64,000 bases of DNA from Paraburkholderia sp. BL23I1N1 (GTDB taxonomy: Bacteria; Pseudomonadota; Gammaproteobacteria; Burkholderiales; Burkholderiaceae). The notes beneath the pieces were generated by a model. The model saw only the letters and a program-made list of their open reading frames with translations. It searched no databases and was not told the DNA's origin. The DNA is taken from NCBI RefSeq assembly GCF_003610295.1, contig NZ_RAPV01000001.1, forward strand, positions 1,116,001 through 1,180,000. Direction: 5' to 3'. Positions 18,050-26,850 of the stretch are shown piece by piece. A program made the position numbers and the translations under genes. How positions within the stretch are numbered: the first letter of the stretch is position 1; every line of letters begins with the position of its first letter.

Positions 18050-19661
18050 CAAGCGACTCGTGCTCGCGCATTTCTGGCTGGCGTTCGGCGTCTTCGGCGC
18101 GGCGCTATTGCTCGGCGCCTGGCAGATGTACGTGCGCAGCCCCCTGCACGCGTGGCTGCCGGACTCCGAGATCTACTACCGCTCGGTGACCGAGCACGGC
18201 ACCGTGATGGGCTACGTGTTCCCGACGCTTGTGGCGATGGGCTTCGGTTACGCGGTCACCGAGCTGTCCCTCAAGCGCACGCTCATCGGCGTGCACTGGG
18301 CGTGGGCCGGGTTCGCGCTGGTGGCGGTGGGCGCGGTCATGGCCTCAATCACGGTCGCGCTCGGGCTCGCCTCGGTGCTCTATACGTTCTATCCGCCGAT
18401 GATCGGCAACGTGTTCTACTACCTCGGCGTGGTGCTGGTAGTGGTGGGCTCGTGGATCTGGGTGGCGCTGATGTCCATCAATCTCGCGGCGTGGAAACGC
18501 GCGCACCCCGGCGACGCCGTGCCGCTGCCGATGTTCGCGAGCGTGGCGGGTGCTTATCTGTGGGGCTGGACCGCGGTGGGCGCGGCGCTCGAAATCATCT
18601 TCCAGATCCTGCCGGTCGCCTTCGGATGGAAGACGACGATCGACGCGGGCCTCGCGCGCGTGTTCTTCTCGTGGACGCTGCACGCGATCGTCTATTTCTG
18701 GCTGATGCCGGCCTACATCGCGTTCTACACGATCGTGCCGCGTGCGATCGGCGGACGGCTCTACAGCGATACCATGGCGCGCATTTCGTTCATCCTGTTT
18801 CTCGTGGTGGCGATGCCGATCGGCATTCACCACCTGTTCGCCGATCCGCAAGTGGGCTCGGGCTTCAAGTTCCTGCAGTCGGTGTTCACCGCGCTGGTGG
18901 CGGTGCCCACGCTTCTGACAGTGTTCACGATCTGCGCATCGGTGGAGATCGCGGCGCGCCTGCGCGGCGGCAAGGGCGCGTTCGGCTGGCTTCGCGCGCT
19001 GCCGTGGGACAACCCGCAGATGCTGGCGCTCGCACTCTCGTTTGTGATGCTGGGCTTCGGCGGAGCGGGTGGCCTCATCAACATGAGCTACCAGCTCGAC
19101 CTGACGATCCACAACACGCAGTGGATCACCGGGCACTTCCACCTGATCTACGCGGGCGCGATCGTCATCATGTACTTCGCGATCGCATACGACCTGTGGC
19201 CGCAACTGACAGGACGCGCAATGACGAACTGGAGGCTCATGCGCCTGCAGCTGTGGCTGTGGTTCATCGGCATGATCGTACTGACGTTCCCGTGGCACTG
19301 GGTCGGCATTCTGGGCATGCCGCGCCGCATGGCGTACTACGACTACACCGACCCGGAGATCGCGGCGCAGGCGATGTGGGTGGTGATGTCGGCGATCGGC
19401 GGCTTCATCCTCGTGCTCTCGGCCATCGTGTTCTTCGTGGTTCTGATTCAAGGGCATCGCAGCGAAGCCGCCGTGCCCGAGGAATACCGTTTCAGTACCG
19501 CGGTGCACGAGCCGCGTACGCTCCCGGTTGCGCTCAACGGCTTCGCGCTGTGGCTTACGCTGATGGTTGCGCTGACAGTGCTTAACTATGGCTATCCGAT
19601 CGCGCAGTTGATGGCAAGAGGTGACACCGTCCCGGTGATTCCGATTGGAGCCCAGCGATGA
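18039..19661 (+). CDS. Cytochrome c oxidase subunit I (ba3-type heme-copper oxidase)
   Basis: The 540-residue polytopic protein shows the heme-copper oxidase ligands: heme His53 in TEHGTVMGY, CuB ligands His215 with cross-link Tyr219 in HAIVYFWLMPAY, His264-His265 in GIHHLFADP, and the heme pair His366/His368 in GHFHLIYAG. The HxxxYFW form and the lack of the A-family proton-channel residues place it in the B family. This enzyme reduces oxygen to water at the inner membrane with high affinity, pumping protons. The start is GTG with GGAG nine bases before it. The C-terminal two helices lie beyond the catalytic core. Confidence 0.95.
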   Translation: MLNNKRLVLAHFWLAFGVFGAALLLGAWQMYVRSPLHAWLPDSEIYYRSVTEHGTVMGYVFPTLVAMGFGYAVTELSLKRTLIGVHWAWAGFALVAVGAVMASITVALGLASVLYTFYPPMIGNVFYYLGVVLVVVGSWIWVALMSINLAAWKRAHPGDAVPLPMFASVAGAYLWGWTAVGAALEIIFQILPVAFGWKTTIDAGLARVFFSWTLHAIVYFWLMPAYIAFYTIVPRAIGGRLYSDTMARISFILFLVVAMPIGIHHLFADPQVGSGFKFLQSVFTALVAVPTLLTVFTICASVEIAARLRGGKGAFGWLRALPWDNPQMLALALSFVMLGFGGAGGLINMSYQLDLTIHNTQWITGHFHLIYAGAIVIMYFAIAYDLWPQLTGRAMTNWRLMRLQLWLWFIGMIVLTFPWHWVGILGMPRRMAYYDYTDPEIAAQAMWVVMSAIGGFILVLSAIVFFVVLIQGHRSEAAVPEEYRFSTAVHEPRTLPVALNGFALWLTLMVALTVLNYGYPIAQLMARGDTVPVIPIGAQR

Positions 19662-20455
19662 GTGAAGAACGCCTGTTCTCGTGGAGCAATAGCTGGTTCA
19701 AGGCGAGCGTTGGCGCCACTGCTCTGGTGTTCGTGTTCAGTGTGGCGGTGGGCTTCGTTTGGCTGCCGTCGGTGCAGCGCGATGCGCAATTCCAGGGCCT
19801 CTGGAACGCGATTTGCAGCGCGGCGGGGGTGCCGCAGCGGTGGCTGGCCAACGAGGCGCCAGTGGCTCCGCAAGTGCAGTTGAGCAAGGTGGAAGTGACG
19901 CCGCAGTTGCTCGCGGGGGCGACGCAGTTGTCGATCGGACGCGGCGCGACGCTCGCGCTGCGCTGCACGATGTGCCACGGCGAGCGCGGCATGAGCGGGG
20001 CGAACTCGCCGAATCTGGCGGGGCAGTATGCGATCATGGTTTACAAGCAGTTGCAGGACTTCCAGAGCGGCGCACGCGCGAACGCCGTGATGTCGCCGAT
20101 GGCGGCGAACCTGGGCGACCAGGACATGCGCGATCTGGCCGCCTACTACGCGTCGCTGCCGCGACCGAGGCCGGCGCAGGGCCTTGATGCGGCGGGCGCC
20201 CCCGGGATCGTCCTGCATGGCGCGCCGCTGCGCAATATTCCGGCGTGCGCGACGTGCCATGGCGGGATCGACAACAAGGCGGGCAGCCCCTGGCTCGACG
20301 GCTTGCCGGCGGCCTATACGCAGGCGCAGCTGCAGGCGTTCGCGTCGGGCGAGCGGCATAACGATATCTCGGAGCAGATGCGCAACATTGCGCGCAATAT
20401 GACGCCGGATGATATCGCCGCTGCCGCTTCTTACTACGCAAACCTGACGCGGTGA
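19658..20455 (+). CDS. Membrane-anchored diheme cytochrome c (c4-type)
   Basis: The 265-residue product keeps an N-terminal membrane helix (ASVGATALVFVFSVAVGFVW) with no clear cleavage site, so it is likely anchored. It has heme sites CTMCH (103-107) and CATCH (197-201) in c4-type repeats (PNLAGQYAIMVYKQLQDFQS; LDGLPAAYTQAQLQAFASGE). It overlaps the subunit I stop by 4 bp, so it belongs to the oxidase and is a likely direct electron donor to CuA. It converges on the AraC gene with only 14 bp between stops. Confidence 0.88.
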   Translation: MSEERLFSWSNSWFKASVGATALVFVFSVAVGFVWLPSVQRDAQFQGLWNAICSAAGVPQRWLANEAPVAPQVQLSKVEVTPQLLAGATQLSIGRGATLALRCTMCHGERGMSGANSPNLAGQYAIMVYKQLQDFQSGARANAVMSPMAANLGDQDMRDLAAYYASLPRPRPAQGLDAAGAPGIVLHGAPLRNIPACATCHGGIDNKAGSPWLDGLPAAYTQAQLQAFASGERHNDISEQMRNIARNMTPDDIAAAASYYANLTR

Positions 20456-20469
20456 TGAAGCCGCGTGCG

Positions 20470-21453
20470 CTAGCCTGCGCCTTCGGCGACCTTTCGGACT
20501 TGCCGAAGCTGCCCGGGAGTCCGACCGGTCCTCAGGCGAATCACGCGGACGAAATGCGACGCATTCGAGAATCCGGCGCGTCGGCCGATCTCAGCGGTTG
20601 TTACGTGATCAAATGCCCGTGACTGAAGCATACGCACGGCCGCTTCCATCCTGGCTTTCAGCAACTGTTGGCCGAACGTCTCGCCGCTGCTTGCCAGAAC
20701 CCGGTGCAAAGTGCGAGACGACACATTTAACGCTGCTGCAATGTCGCTCGCAGTCAACTGCGACTCAGTACGACGCTGCATGATGCACTCGTGAATCCGT
20801 TCAAGCAGGGACCGCACCGCCGGTGATGCCCTGAGCGATTGGCCTGAAAGCTCATGGGCCGTAAGCGCAAGCAACGCACCGAGCTGATCGGCGAGAACGG
20901 ATTCGGCCAGTGGCGTGCGCAAGATGAACTCCGGCGAGAGTTGGCTTACGTAGCTAGAGAGCACTCGCCCCCATCCGGAGTCTGCTGGAATTATCCGACC
21001 TGTCAGTCCCTCTACGTTCGAGCCCCAAGTGGCCAGCCATTCTGGCGGGAGCGTCAAATTCAGGAAGTTGTACGTGTCCGGACAATTCATCTCGAACTCA
21101 AGCTGCGAATCAACAAGTACCAACTCACCAGGCAGAATCCGCGTCTGACCGCGGTGCGTCATTGTCCACGGGAGGTTACGGCTCGTAACCAGGTGAAACG
21201 AACGGCCTCGACTCCGCGCAATCTCACGTTGTGTGGTCAGGGCATCGTGTGCTGATCCACATATAGCGGTGACCGTAATCATGCCGAGCGGGGCGCTAAG
21301 GAGATTCGACTCGAACTGGCGTGGCGACGGACAACCGATCGTCATCGGCACGAGGGCAGAGGCGAGAACGTCGGCCCAGTAGTCGAGCCGCTGCGCCGGT
21401 GGCACAACTTCGGTGGACAACCGCGCAATCGAAGGTGGCTCGACACTCGACAT
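20470..21453 (-). CDS. AraC-family regulator (AraC-binding-like domain plus HTH)
   Basis: The 327-residue protein opens with QRLDYWADVLASALVPMTIG, the mark of the AraC_binding_2 / FeaR-like sensor domain. It ends with a two-part AraC DNA-binding domain (LTASDIAAALNVSSRTLHRV; TTAEIGRRAGFSNASHFVRV). The true start is the Met at 21453, preceded seven bases away by AAGGAAGG; the longer frame upstream is ignored. It resembles the AraC protein at 48443 along its whole shared length. It converges on the oxidase operon and could regulate it, but nothing in the sequence proves this. Confidence 0.87.
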   Translation of the reverse strand: MSSVEPPSIARLSTEVVPPAQRLDYWADVLASALVPMTIGCPSPRQFESNLLSAPLGMITVTAICGSAHDALTTQREIARSRGRSFHLVTSRNLPWTMTHRGQTRILPGELVLVDSQLEFEMNCPDTYNFLNLTLPPEWLATWGSNVEGLTGRIIPADSGWGRVLSSYVSQLSPEFILRTPLAESVLADQLGALLALTAHELSGQSLRASPAVRSLLERIHECIMQRRTESQLTASDIAAALNVSSRTLHRVLASSGETFGQQLLKARMEAAVRMLQSRAFDHVTTAEIGRRAGFSNASHFVRVIRLRTGRTPGQLRQVRKVAEGAG

Positions 21454-22147
21454 ATGCTGGCCTTCCTTATAGTGAGCAAATAAAGGATAGGACGGTGCGA
21501 TTGCCAGGTCAATCAGGGTTCCCAGGAGCGTAGGGATCCGAACACAAGGTACCCTTCGCCGAGCGTTTTGGCGCGGAGACGACTTTAACTGAGGCAAGGT
21601 GCATATCACTGAAGGCATGCACCCCGTTCGGCTGTCACGCTGGCAATGGCCGAAAGTGGCACTTATAGACCAGATTCTGGGTGTGAATGGCGCGATCAGT
21701 CAATCCAGATGGCAAGCCCGCATCTAGACTGTTGAGTGTAGGGGTCATAGTCAGTGAGTCGTGCAAGCAAGGCAGGCTTTCTTCACATCTGATGAATCGT
21801 TGTGGGACGGCATGCGGGTGACCGCTCGCGATGCCGAAGCGAAGCCCAGTAGAGAAGCGAAAGCTATCAGAGAGTTTGTGGGTCGCTCAACGCTGAGCCT
21901 CGCCTCGAACTACCAGAAGAAAAAACGGGACAACCCACCGTTACCTTGAACACTAAAGGGTTATTGGCAAAGGAGATGTGTTGCCTCTTGAAGGGGCTCA
22001 AGCAAAGCGCAGGTATGCGCGCGTCGTACGGCCTGCTAATCACTCAGGGGTGGCGGCCCCCATCGGCGGATGACTCACGACTCACAGGCACAACGGCAGA
22101 AGCTATCAACAAAGACTAGTTGACCCCGGTTGAAATCACGATACCCC
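21454..22147. other. Intergenic region between divergent regulator genes
   Basis: Nearly 700 bases separate the AraC gene from the histidine kinase. A few short frames are present, none with conserved features or a convincing ribosome site. Promoters for both flanking genes must lie here, but I could not fix them. Confidence 0.4.
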
Positions 22148-24118
22148 ATGAATTTATTCGCGGAATTGGTTGGGCAGTCGGAGCGGCTCCGTTGCCTTCC
22201 AAAGCGCCGGCTGTTTCGGTCAGATACCTGGGGCGACCAGAGTGCCCGATTGCGTTATCTGGCCTGGCTTTGGTTAGCCGGTGGCGTTGCTATGGCAAGT
22301 GCGACCTGGGTCTGCTTCCACCTTGGGGCTCGCCTTGGCACAGCGGGATTTGTCTATCTGATTGTCGTGGTGCTGCTGTCATTAATGGACAGCTTCATTA
22401 CCTCTGCGGTTTTCTCGACAATCGCCGTTGGCTGCCTTGCCTTTTTCTTTTCACAGCCGACCTTCAGCTTTCGGGTAAGTGAGTTACGCGATGTTGCAGC
22501 GCTGATTGCTTTTCTAATCACGTCACTCGCCATCACCACACTGGTGAGACGCGTACGCTGGCTCGGGAAAGCAGCGCGCGAGCAGGCCAGGCTCCTCGAT
22601 CTGTCTCACGACACCGTCTTTGTTCGCGACATGAACGCCGTAATCACCTACTGGAATCACGGCGCGGAGGCGCTCTATGGATGGAAAAAGGCGGAGGCAC
22701 TCGGCAAGACTTCCCATCAACTCTTGCAAACCCGCTTTCCCGTCTCTCTTGACGACACCATGAACACGTTGCTCAGGACGGAACGCTGGGAAGGCGAACT
22801 CGTTCATACCAAGCGGGACGGTTCGCAAGTCGTGGTAGCTAGCCGCTGGTCATTGCAGCGCAGTGCGAACGGACGCCCAATCTCGGCGCTCGAAACCGAC
22901 AATGACATTACGCTGCGCAAGCGTGCCGAAGACGCGCTGCGCCGAAGTCAGGCGGCCTACCTGGCTGAAGCCCAGAAACTGAGCCTCACCGGCAGTTTCG
23001 GCTGGAACCCAGCGAGCGGAGAAATTTTCTGGTCCGAGCAAAGCTTCAGGATCTTTGGATACGACCCGGACATCACCCCCACGGTCGAGTTAACGCTCGA
23101 ACGCGTGTATCCCGACGATGTTACCTTCGTCAGGCAGGTGATCGACAGGGCGATGAATGGCGAACAGGAATTTGATTATGAATATCGTCTACTGATGCCG
23201 GACAGCTCGGTCAAGCATCTCCATGTCGTCGCCCATGTCGTGATCGATGAGCCTGGCAAGCGGCGGTTTGTGGGCGCGATAATGGATGTGACCGCGACGA
23301 AGCTGGCGGCGCAAAAGTTGCATGAGGCACAGACCGAACTCGCGCGCGTTACGCGCGTGACGACGCTGGGAGAACTAAGCGCATCGATCGCTCACGAAAT
23401 CAGCCAGCCGCTCGCCGCAATTGTCACAAACGGCGAGGCCTGTCTGCGATGGCTAGGGCACCCGAGCCCGGAACTGGCGGAGGTGCAGTCCTGCGTCACG
23501 CGCATGATTGGCGAAGGTCGGCGCGCGAGCGAAATTGTTCACCATATCCGCGCGCTGGCCAAGAAGGATTCTCTGCAGAAAACGCGACTGGATCTCAATG
23601 ATGTGATCAATGACGTTGTCTGCCTGACGCAGCGAGAAGTTCTAAGTCACAAGGTATCACTTTGCCTCAGACTTGCCTCTGGGCTGCCCCCGTTACTGGG
23701 CGATCGGGTCCAGCTTCAGCAGGTGATCATCAATCTCATGATGAACGGTATCCAGTCCATGGACGACATTCAAGGCCGGCCCCGCGAACTGCTCATCGAG
23801 TCGCGCATGGACGAGGGTGGAAATCTGGTCGTCGCGGTTCAGGACTCAGGATCGGGAATCGATCCAGAAAATGCCGACCGACTATTCGACGCCTTCTTCA
23901 CGACGAAACCCAACGGACTCGGCATGGGATTGTCGATCTGTCAATCGATTGTCGAATCTCATGGAGGACGGATGCGGGTGTCGAGCAAGCCGGGCCACGG
24001 CGCGACCTTCCAGCTTGGGATGCCTGCGATCATCGAGCGCCCGGATAACGAACGAGGACAAAGCGACGAACTAGAACACAGCGATTTCCGGGCGTTGCGC
24101 AAAGGTGCGGCGCATTAG
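22148..24118 (+). CDS. Sensor histidine kinase with DUF4118 membrane region and two PAS domains
   Basis: The 656-residue protein has a KdpD-like DUF4118 membrane block of four helices (LAWLWLAGGVAMASATWVCF to AALIAFLITSLAITTLV), then PAS 1 (LLDLSHDTVFVRDMNAVITY), PAS 2 (FGWNPASGEIFWSEQSFRIF) with a PAC motif, a HisKA domain with His416 in SIAHEISQPLAA, and a HATPase domain (NLMMNGIQSM N-box, DSGSGID G1, GLGMGLSICQSIVESHGG G2). HEISQP is typical of FixL/NtrB-like kinases that pair with FixJ regulators. The FixJ-type gene at 24416 is on the same strand about 300 bp on and is the probable partner. The PAS 1 region has no visible heme His, so oxygen sensing is not supported. The start could also be a TTG six codons earlier. 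Confidence 0.92.
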   Translation: MNLFAELVGQSERLRCLPKRRLFRSDTWGDQSARLRYLAWLWLAGGVAMASATWVCFHLGARLGTAGFVYLIVVVLLSLMDSFITSAVFSTIAVGCLAFFFSQPTFSFRVSELRDVAALIAFLITSLAITTLVRRVRWLGKAAREQARLLDLSHDTVFVRDMNAVITYWNHGAEALYGWKKAEALGKTSHQLLQTRFPVSLDDTMNTLLRTERWEGELVHTKRDGSQVVVASRWSLQRSANGRPISALETDNDITLRKRAEDALRRSQAAYLAEAQKLSLTGSFGWNPASGEIFWSEQSFRIFGYDPDITPTVELTLERVYPDDVTFVRQVIDRAMNGEQEFDYEYRLLMPDSSVKHLHVVAHVVIDEPGKRRFVGAIMDVTATKLAAQKLHEAQTELARVTRVTTLGELSASIAHEISQPLAAIVTNGEACLRWLGHPSPELAEVQSCVTRMIGEGRRASEIVHHIRALAKKDSLQKTRLDLNDVINDVVCLTQREVLSHKVSLCLRLASGLPPLLGDRVQLQQVIINLMMNGIQSMDDIQGRPRELLIESRMDEGGNLVVAVQDSGSGIDPENADRLFDAFFTTKPNGLGMGLSICQSIVESHGGRMRVSSKPGHGATFQLGMPAIIERPDNERGQSDELEHSDFRALRKGAAH

Positions 24119-24415
24119 ATGCACCGCAGCATCTCCAGGGATTTACATTCGGCCGGCACTGTTCGCTCTCGATTCCGAAGCATAGAATTATCGTCACCTA
24201 TTGCGTGCGGTCGGCGGCATACGTCGAGCAAGGACGTGCAGACCAATTCGACCTTAAGAAGTCCTCTCTCGGGTCACGGCCGAGATGCGCTGGCGGAATT
24301 TGCCGTATCCAAAGGAAAACGGATTGAGCGAGAAGCGTTCATTGCGGCTGGAGGTATCGGAACCGGTGTCGGTATGCCGAACCTCGCCGCCCATTGTGCC
24401 GATAGGGAGACGCTG

Positions 24416-25090
24416 ATGAGTTCGGGACAAGATTCGAGTTCGATCAAAGGCACTGGCGAAAGCGTGCAATCGGTAGTTTACATTGTCGACGACGAAGAAG
24501 CGATAAGGTTCGCGCTAGGCGCCCTGCTGCGATCCGTCGGGCTGCGCGTCGAAACGTTCGCATCCTCTCGGGAATTTCTGGCGTTTCCGAAGCATGACGC
24601 ACCGAGTTGCCTGATTCTCGATGTCAGGCTGCGGGGCGAGAGCGGTCTTGCATTTCAGGAGGATGTTGCAAAGAGCGTGCTTCGTATGCCGATCGTTTTC
24701 ATGACCGGGCACGGTGATATTGCAATGTCGGTCAAGGCCATGAAAGCTGGCGCTCTCGATTTTTTTGCCAAACCTTTTCGCGACCAGGACATGCTGGATG
24801 CAGTCACTCATGCGTTGACCCGTGACCGTGAGCGCCTCCTCGCCGAACAATCCATTGCTGCCCTCCGCATTTCTCACGATTCATTGACGCCACGAGAAAA
24901 GCAGGTCATGGAATTCGTCGTGGCCGGCCTGCTGAACAAGCAGATTGCCGCGGAAATGAATCTCAGCGAAATTACGGTAAAGATTCATCGGGGACAAGCG
25001 ATGAGAAAAATGGCCGCGCGCTCGGTAGCGGATCTCGTCAGAAAGGCAGAAGCGCTCGGCGTTAAGCCGCGTCCGGAAAGATCGGTCTAA
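24416..25090 (+). CDS. FixJ/NarL-family response regulator
   Basis: The 224-residue protein has a receiver domain (Asp25-Asp26, phospho-acceptor Asp69 in LILDVRLRGESG, Thr97 in FMTGHGD, Lys119 in AKPF) and a LuxR-type helix-turn-helix (about 155-212: LTPREKQVMEFVVAGLLNKQ then IAAEMNLSEITVKIHRGQ). The HGDIAMSVKAMKAGALDFFA phrase is characteristic of FixJ. The start at 24416 has GGGAG seven bases upstream; the open frame reaches back to the kinase stop, but those 99 codons look non-coding. It is probably phosphorylated by the kinase at 22148. It is a candidate to bind the ATAC-N4-GTAT sites found in this region (inference). Confidence 0.88.
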   Translation: MSSGQDSSSIKGTGESVQSVVYIVDDEEAIRFALGALLRSVGLRVETFASSREFLAFPKHDAPSCLILDVRLRGESGLAFQEDVAKSVLRMPIVFMTGHGDIAMSVKAMKAGALDFFAKPFRDQDMLDAVTHALTRDRERLLAEQSIAALRISHDSLTPREKQVMEFVVAGLLNKQIAAEMNLSEITVKIHRGQAMRKMAARSVADLVRKAEALGVKPRPERSV

Positions 25091-25360
25091 CAGCGTGGGC
25101 CTAGCAGTTGCCATGTTTCGTGCGTCATCCGCATGGTGGCCGCGGTGTATGCGCGTTGGCGCGAGCTGTTCCGCATTCCGCCGTCCAGATGAGTCATCGG
25201 GATTCTCGCTGGGATAGCACGTCTCTACGACATAGTCGCGCGCGTCCCACTGTGCGCTTACAAGGCGCTCATAGGACCGGTGATCCTGCACCGAAAGACC
25301 AATAACGCAGCACACCGCGAGTGCAACCACCACGACAGAAAACCGTACGAGGTATTTCAT
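24881..25360 (-). CDS. Small exported or membrane-anchored protein, unknown function
   Basis: From the ATG at 25360 the frame begins MKYLVRFSVVVVALAVCCVI, a good signal sequence or anchor, followed by a polar stretch (VQDHRSYERLVSAQWDARDY). The frame runs on to 24881 and overlaps the 3' end of the response regulator gene by over 200 bp on the opposite strand, where the composition looks like an antisense shadow. The real gene may therefore be shorter or frameshifted. Copy 3 of the bipartite motif lies 128 bp upstream on the same strand, which supports a real transcript. I do not recognise the family. Confidence 0.4.
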   Translation of the reverse strand: MKYLVRFSVVVVALAVCCVIGLSVQDHRSYERLVSAQWDARDYVVETCYPSENPDDSSGRRNAEQLAPTRIHRGHHADDARNMATARPTLLDRSFRTRLNAERFCLSDEIRYRARGHFSHRLSPMNLYRNFAEIHFRGNLLVQQAGHDEFHDLLFSWRQ

Positions 25361-25487
25361 TTCCAGTGCCCCAGCCCCTGATGGCAGATAGGTGCCGTCG
25401 CGCTCATCGCGTTCGCAGGTCGGTGCAGCGGCGGCCGATTCCGTCCGTGCGCCATGAAACCAAGTTAGCCTGGACAAACGCGAGACG

Positions 25488-25547
25488 CCATTCTACGAAT
25501 GGATGTAGTTTCCTCGTCGATGGTCTGGCTGACCTATACATGCGTAT
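25488..25547 (-). promoter_or_regulatory. Bipartite promoter-like motif, copy 3 (minus strand)
   Basis: Read on the minus strand, ATACGCATGTAT (25536-25547) is followed after 33 bp by CCATTCGTAGAATGG (25488-25502), one base from the box in copies 1 and 2. It points towards the small exported protein gene that begins at 25360. The IS element starts only 51 bp beyond its distal end. Confidence 0.45.
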
Positions 25548-25598
25548 TGGATGCGGCGAGCTTGCCGACACTTATTCAATTCTGATTGAGCAGGCTTA

Positions 25599-26462
25599 GA
25601 CGGTGTTAGGAACTTCGAAGTACTGGGATTGCATGGACAAGCATAAGCATGGCGAAGACGACAAAATGCAGACCTGCGAGTGTTTCGGGCAAGCGTTCGT
25701 AGTCGCGAGCGAGGCGTCGAAAGCGGTTGAGCCATCCGAAGCTGCGCTCGACTACCCATCGACGTGGCAACAGCACAAAACCCTTTTTCGCTTCATCGAG
25801 CTTGATCACCTGGAGATCAATTCCCTGAGCGCGCGCGGCCTGCGCAGGAGCTTCGCCCGTGTAACCCTGATCGGCAAAGGCCACTTTCACGGTTTCTCCC
25901 GTTGCCTGCTGCACCTGGCGCGCCAGCTCTGTCACCTGTGCGCGCTCCTGCTCGTTGGCCGGCGTCACGTGTACGGCGAGCAACTGACCCAGCGTGTCGA
26001 CCGCCATATGCACCTTGCTGCCACGCTTGCGCTTGTAGCCGTCATAGCCTGCGCGTGGACCGCTCTCACATGTCGATTGCATCGTACGGCCATCAAGGAT
26101 CACCGCGCTGGGCTGCCCCCGCCGCCCCTGCGCGACACGGATGATTGAACGAAGATCACTCACCATGCATTCGAAACAGCCGGCCGCCAGCCATCGTTGC
26201 GTCTGCTGGTACACGAGTTCCCACGGCGGGAAGTTGGTCGGCAGCATTCGCCACGCAGCCCCAGCGCGAGCCATCCAGCGCAACGCATTGAACATCTCGC
26301 GCAACTCGTATTTACGCTGTGGTGCACTCTCATCCATCAACGTCAGATACGCTGCTACGAAGCTCCATTCTTCGTCTGACACGTCTGTCGGGTACGCTTT
26401 ACGTTTCTCTCTTGTCATCCCTCCAGGGTACCAGGTTTTGACCGGAAGTTCCTAACACCGTC
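25599..26462 (-). mobile_element. IS5-family insertion sequence (IS427-like group), intact
   Basis: The element is 864 bp with perfect 17-bp terminal inverted repeats, GACGGTGTTAGGAACTT at 25599-25615 and its complement at 26446-26462. TA flanks both ends (25597-25598 and 26463-26464), consistent with the 2-bp TA target duplication of the IS427 group. It encodes a single full-length transposase. The left repeat contains the transposase stop codon. The perfect ends and open reading frame suggest recent activity. Confidence 0.88.
25606..26418 (-). CDS. IS5-family transposase (DDE)
   Basis: The 270-residue transposase begins with an N-terminal DUF4096-like domain (YPTDVSDEEWSFVAAYLTLM; MFNALRWMARAGAAWRMLP) and has a DDE catalytic core: Asp109 in VILDGRTMQS, Asp183 in AFADQGYTGE and Glu224 in WVVERSFGWLNRFRRLARDY. 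It would cut and join the ends of the surrounding element. There is one reading frame with no need for frameshifting. The ribosome site is modest (CTCCAGGGT region reversed upstream). Confidence 0.93.
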   Translation of the reverse strand: MTREKRKAYPTDVSDEEWSFVAAYLTLMDESAPQRKYELREMFNALRWMARAGAAWRMLPTNFPPWELVYQQTQRWLAAGCFECMVSDLRSIIRVAQGRRGQPSAVILDGRTMQSTCESGPRAGYDGYKRKRGSKVHMAVDTLGQLLAVHVTPANEQERAQVTELARQVQQATGETVKVAFADQGYTGEAPAQAARAQGIDLQVIKLDEAKKGFVLLPRRWVVERSFGWLNRFRRLARDYERLPETLAGLHFVVFAMLMLVHAIPVLRSS

Positions 26463-26565
26463 TAGAAAACAGGCAACTCGTAACAGTCTCGTGCCGCCAT
26501 CGGACCGATTGAATCAGCGGTCAGTTGGCCGTCCGCTCCTGACCGTTTTTCCTGGCCGGGTGGGT

Positions 26566-26625
26566 ATACAAGAGTATGAGCATCCCATGCTAATTCGCTA
26601 GTAAAGCTAGCCGTTCGTAGCATGG
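26566..26625 (+). promoter_or_regulatory. Bipartite promoter-like motif, copy 4
   Basis: ATACAAGAGTAT (26566-26577) is followed after 33 bp by CCGTTCGTAGCATGG (26611-26625). The crotonase gene that heads the CoA cluster starts 225 bp further on, so this may be the cluster's promoter. Confidence 0.45.
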
Positions 26626-26850
26626 TTCTGTGTGCCACGAATATCTAATCTAGTCTCATGGACCGGCCCGCGCATCCCAGAAAAATCCTCAATGGTCGGC
26701 GGTAGCCTCAAACGGCATATGCGCGAGATAGCCAGTGCTGGAATCCAGAAAAAGCGAAAGAAGGAGTTCGCGCAAATACAGACTTGGAATCCTGGCGATC
26801 ACAAAAGTATCGTAGATGATTTGTAACGTTCATGTGGAGTGTTGAGATCC

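Noticed and set aside
24119..24415. N-terminal extension of the response regulator back to the kinase stop
   Set aside because: The 99 extra codons do not resemble a domain, and a clear ribosome site precedes the ATG at 24416.
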